8,582 nucleotides of DNA from the NCBI GenBank assembly GCA_964354345.1, contig CAYGZL010000013.1:1-8582 (forward strand), written 5' to 3'. The stretch is from CAYGZL01 sp964354345. GTDB lineage: Bacteria > Chloroflexota > Anaerolineae > Anaerolineales > UBA4823. The first letter of the stretch is position 1. Each line of letters opens with the position of its first letter. Of the stretch, positions 5,849-8,582 are shown one piece after another. The notes below the pieces were generated by a model. That model was not told the DNA's origin, made no database searches, and worked only from the letters and a program-made list of their open reading frames with translations. A program made the translations under genes and the position numbers.

Positions 5849-7822
5849 ATGAAACTCAGTTACGATTTAAGCTGCCTCCCCTGGACCGTCGAGGGTTACA
5901 CCCCTTATGTCTGGCAGTTCGAGCGTATGTACGGCGTTGGCTTCGGTGCTGATGCACGCTGCCTGGATGTACCTCCCATCCCAGCCCGTGTCCCCGGTTC
6001 TGTCCAGGGCGCCTTACGTGCAGCCGGTATCCTACCCGATTGGAATATCGGCCTCAACTGGCGCGCCTGCGAATGGGTCGAGCATCGCCATTGGATGTAC
6101 CGCGTCCATCTTCCAGACGAGTGGCTGATTCCATCAGCGTCCTTCCGCTTAGAGTGTCTGGGTCTCGATTATTCTGGTTGGGTAATCGTCAACCGCGTCG
6201 AAGTCGCAGCCTTCAAGGGAACCCACATCCCACACATCTTCGATCTAACCTCCTACCTGCACCCGACCGGCAATGTGGTAGAGATCGTTTTTGACCTTCC
6301 GCCGCGCTGGCTGGGAGAGTTCGGCTTCACCTCGCAGATGACCGACTGGAAGCCGCGTTTCAACTACACCTGGGACTGGTCGCCACGCCTGGTACAGATT
6401 GGCATCTGGGACGCGATCACCCTGGTCGCCGTCCAGGGCAGCGAAATCCGCGACATGCACTGTACGGCGGATGCCGATCTCAACACCGGCGCTGGCGTCC
6501 TGGAACTATCCGGCAGCATCTCGGCTTGCGAATCTCAACTTGTCCGCGTTTCGCTGACCCAGGAACATACCATAATTCGGGGAGGCGTATTCACCACAAC
6601 GGAGTTCACTAACGGCGTCCGCTGGGATGATCTGCCGGTCGAACTGTGGTGGCCCAACCTGTCGGGTGACCAACCGCTCTACACGCTGACCGTCCAACTG
6701 GTCAACGCCGAGTCACAGGAACAGGATCGGCGTGAACTCCGCGTAGGCTTCAAGCATATTGACTGGCTGCCCTGTGAGGCTGCACCACCTGCCGCCGATC
6801 CCTGGCTATGCGCAGTCAACGGTCGCCCAATCTTCCTCCAGGGAGTGAATTTCGCGCCCCTCTCCCCCAATTTCGCCGACCTGCGCCAGGAAGATTACGC
6901 AGTCAGGCTGCGGCAGTACCGCGACCTGGGCTGCAACACCTTGCGCATCAACGCCTGCCAGTTCCTCGAACGGGAGTGGTTCTACGATCTGTGCGACGAG
7001 TTCGGTTTGCTGGTCTGGCAGGAGCTACCGTTGACTTCCTCAGGCATCGATAACTGGCCGCCCGAAGATGAAGCCAGCCTCGCAGCCATGACCGGTATCG
7101 CCAGCTCCTTCATCGAGCGCCGCCGTCACCATGTCTCCTTGCTGCTGTGGTCCGGTGGTAACGAGTTGCAGGGCGATTTTGAGGGTCACAAAACTGGCAT
7201 CGGCAAGCCCTGCGATCTGACTCACCCGCTGTTGATGCGCCTTTCTGAAGTAGCGCAGGCACTCGATCCCACCCACCGTTTCATCCCCACCTCGCCCGGC
7301 GGCCCACGCGCTGGCGCTGCCGCTCCGGATTTCGGCAAAGGCGTGCATTGGGATGTGCACGGCGGCGCGGCGATGAGCCCTCTGGCTGAAGCACAGGCTT
7401 ACTGGTCCGCTGACGACGCCCTGTTCCGCTCAGAAATCTACTGCCCCGGTGCCAGCCCTCTGGAAACGATCCGCAAATACGCCGGTGAGCTCCCGCTCTT
7501 CCCGCCCACCTCCGACAACCCCTACTGGGCGCGCCTGACCACCTGGTGGTTGGATTGGCGCCGGCTGATCGCCATCCACGGGCGTGAGCCGTATGATCTC
7601 GAAGAATATATCGCCTGGAGCCAGGCCAACCAGGCGCAGATGCTTGCCCTGGAGATCCAATCCTGCAAGGTCCGATTCCCCCGCTGCGGCGGCGTCCTGC
7701 TCTGGTCGGGCCATGACACCTTCCCCCTGGCGATCAACTCGAGCCTGATTGACTACGATGGCAACCTGAAACCCGCCGCCCTGTCCGTGGCCCAAGTCTG
7801 GCACGCACCCACTGGACAGTAA
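5849..7822 (+). CDS. GH2-family beta-mannosidase-like glycoside hydrolase
   Basis: This 657-residue protein has the GH2 order: an N-terminal jelly-roll (about 1-190) with VPGSVQGALRAAGILPD and WMYRVHLPDEW, then YTWDWSPRLVQIGIWD (173-188, the WDW motif of mannosidases), an Ig-like domain with LWWPNLSGDQPLYTLTV (266-282), and a TIM barrel from about 320. Catalytic residues are visible: acid/base E439 in WSGGNEL and nucleophile E529 in FRSEI. The end, GVLLWSGHDTFPLAINSSLIDYDGNLKPA, matches the usual barrel end. The extra C-terminal beta-domains of full-length beta-mannosidases (about 800 residues or more) are absent. There is no signal peptide, so it should act on imported beta-mannosides or related glycosides; exact specificity is not readable. 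The ATG lies 3 nt after the GxxExxY stop with only a weak upstream purine stretch, which suggests translational coupling. Confidence 0.88.
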   Translation: MKLSYDLSCLPWTVEGYTPYVWQFERMYGVGFGADARCLDVPPIPARVPGSVQGALRAAGILPDWNIGLNWRACEWVEHRHWMYRVHLPDEWLIPSASFRLECLGLDYSGWVIVNRVEVAAFKGTHIPHIFDLTSYLHPTGNVVEIVFDLPPRWLGEFGFTSQMTDWKPRFNYTWDWSPRLVQIGIWDAITLVAVQGSEIRDMHCTADADLNTGAGVLELSGSISACESQLVRVSLTQEHTIIRGGVFTTTEFTNGVRWDDLPVELWWPNLSGDQPLYTLTVQLVNAESQEQDRRELRVGFKHIDWLPCEAAPPAADPWLCAVNGRPIFLQGVNFAPLSPNFADLRQEDYAVRLRQYRDLGCNTLRINACQFLEREWFYDLCDEFGLLVWQELPLTSSGIDNWPPEDEASLAAMTGIASSFIERRRHHVSLLLWSGGNELQGDFEGHKTGIGKPCDLTHPLLMRLSEVAQALDPTHRFIPTSPGGPRAGAAAPDFGKGVHWDVHGGAAMSPLAEAQAYWSADDALFRSEIYCPGASPLETIRKYAGELPLFPPTSDNPYWARLTTWWLDWRRLIAIHGREPYDLEEYIAWSQANQAQMLALEIQSCKVRFPRCGGVLLWSGHDTFPLAINSSLIDYDGNLKPAALSVAQVWHAPTGQ

Positions 7823-7854
7823 AGTTCAGCGATCAGCGATCGCATTAGGATCAG

Positions 7855-7936
7855 CATCCTCCGCTTCCTCGTGTCCGATCATCCCCCTCCGCATCCTCCG
7901 TGTTCTCCGCGTCCGATCATCCCCCTCCGCGTCCAA
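7855..7936. repeat. Second cluster of 'CTCCGCGTCC' repeats
   Basis: Three degenerate tandem units begin CCTCCGC(T/A/G)TCC at 7858, 7887 and 7924. The first two end TCCGATCAT, the last TCCAAT. The middle unit includes GTGTTCTCCGCGTCC, nearly the same as the core of the units at 3252-3387. They fill the gap between the GH2 gene and the next gene and no convincing intrinsic terminator is present. A small AGGAT/ATCCT hairpin (7847-7860) has no T run. Confidence 0.8.
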
Positions 7937-7966
7937 TCTGATCTGTATGATCTACGAATTCTAACT

Positions 7967-7972
7967 TATACT
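7967..7972 (+). promoter_or_regulatory. Weak candidate -10 box for the URO-D-like gene
   Basis: TATACT lies 18 nt before the ATG at 7990. There is no recognisable -35 at the right distance (TGTATG at 7944-7949), so this is tentative; it suggests the gene may be transcribed separately from the GH2 gene. Confidence 0.25.
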
Positions 7973-7989
7973 ATCCCTGAGAGCAGCGT

Positions 7990-8582
7990 ATGCGCTTTAC
8001 GATAGACATCGATTATCCCCCCGAGCAAATGGAGCTCAGCCGCAAGCGGATGGAGCTGCGTCCCAGCTTCCGCTATCTTGACCGCGTTCCGGTGAACTAC
8101 TGCGTTGTACCGCGATATTTCGCGCCGATCTTCGGGCTGCGTTACATCGATTTCTTCAAGGACGCCGAAACCCAATATTATTGGCTGCTGCAGTTTGCTA
8201 AATACCAGATCGAGCAGATCCCCGCCGATTTCTGCACCGAACCGGTCATCTACCTGCATCCCTACTTCGACAACGCCGTCCCACCCAGCGGTCAGGGCGC
8301 CGAGGTCGGTTGGAGCGACGATCAGCCTCTGCGTGCCATCCCGACGATCCATACCGTCGCAGCCATGCAGCGTTTCGAAATCGCCCGACCGGATGCCGGG
8401 CTGCGTGGGACGACGATCGAGTGGTGGCGTACCATGCAGGAACTGACTGCGCAGACCAAAGTAACCTTTCATGGCAAAGAGGGTCGCGCAGACGTCGCCC
8501 CCCTGACGCTGGGCGGACTCAGCCCGCACATGCTGGCGATCGACCTGGTGGGAGGCGATTTTTACGCCTGGATGCTCGAATA
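7990..8582 (+). CDS. URO-D-superfamily protein (uroporphyrinogen decarboxylase/methyltransferase-like), 3' cut by window
   Basis: The frame is open from ATG 7990 to the end (197 complete codons). The sequence resembles the URO-D-like proteins that lie beside sugar catabolic genes in Chloroflexota and Planctomycetes rather than HemE: MELSRKRMELRPSF near the start, VPVNYCVVPRYFAPIFGLRYIDFFKDAETQYYWLLQFAKYQIEQIP, EPVIYLHPYFDN, then AIPTIHTVAAMQRFEIARPDAGLRGTTIEWWRTMQEL, and APLTLGGLSPHMLAIDLVGGDFYAWMLE. HemE would have a conserved N-terminal RQAGR-type motif, which is not seen. The superfamily includes MtaA-like cobamide methyltransferases, but the reaction of this subgroup is unknown. The start is preceded by a weak GAGAG. 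It follows the GH2 gene by 167 nt. Confidence 0.75.
   Translation, partial: MRFTIDIDYPPEQMELSRKRMELRPSFRYLDRVPVNYCVVPRYFAPIFGLRYIDFFKDAETQYYWLLQFAKYQIEQIPADFCTEPVIYLHPYFDNAVPPSGQGAEVGWSDDQPLRAIPTIHTVAAMQRFEIARPDAGLRGTTIEWWRTMQELTAQTKVTFHGKEGRADVAPLTLGGLSPHMLAIDLVGGDFYAWMLE

Noticed and set aside
7836..7843. GCGATCGC octamer (HIP1-like)
   Set aside because: It occurs as a single copy in a short gap; one copy is not evidence of a cyanobacterial HIP1 pattern.
7966..8529. A 187-codon minus-strand open frame
   Set aside because: It is antisense to the URO-D-like gene, which shows clear family sequence on the plus strand.

Overview
The window looks like accessory chromosome from a moderately GC-rich bacterium, most likely a Chloroflexota (Anaerolineae-like) genome. 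This rests on family content and style, not on a marker gene: a SARP/LuxR-type ATPase regulator, a DUF1680/GH127-type glycosidase, a GH2 beta-mannosidase-like enzyme, a URO-D-superfamily protein beside sugar genes, an IS701/IS4-type transposase, and intergenic 'CTCCGCGTCC' repeats. The assignment is an inference.

Layout from left to right. Positions 1-1205 (+) hold the visible part of a large ATPase/TPR regulator. It is cut by the window on the left and seems prematurely ended on the right. Positions 1251-3119 (-) encode a GH127-like beta-L-arabinofuranosidase-fold enzyme that converges on it. Its upstream region (3120-3430) has a TATAAT box, an 18-bp perfect palindrome that may be an operator, and a cluster of GC-rich repeats with a strong hairpin. 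Positions about 3429-4385 (-) hold a dead transposase with three nonsense codons in one otherwise continuous frame.

Positions about 4388-5329 read as an integron-type gene cassette. It has a GNAT-like acetyltransferase gene (4510-5244) followed by a well-formed attC site (5261-5329) with GCCCAAC and GTTAGGC core boxes and a foldable stem. Directly after the attC, a second leader resembles the first: the same 12-nt start, the same downstream block and almost the same distance to the start codon. It leads into a GxxExxY-family gene (5441-5845). That gene is followed after 3 nt by a GH2 beta-mannosidase-like gene (5849-7822) with no attC between them. More 'CTCCGCGTCC' repeats lie at 7855-7936. 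A URO-D-superfamily gene starts at 7990 and runs off the right edge.

Functionally, the stable part is a plant-polysaccharide or glycoside utilisation neighbourhood (GH127-like, GH2 and URO-D-like proteins, perhaps with a regulator). Into it a cassette-like module with an IS relic has been inserted, between two clusters of the same repeat family. No integrase is visible in the window.
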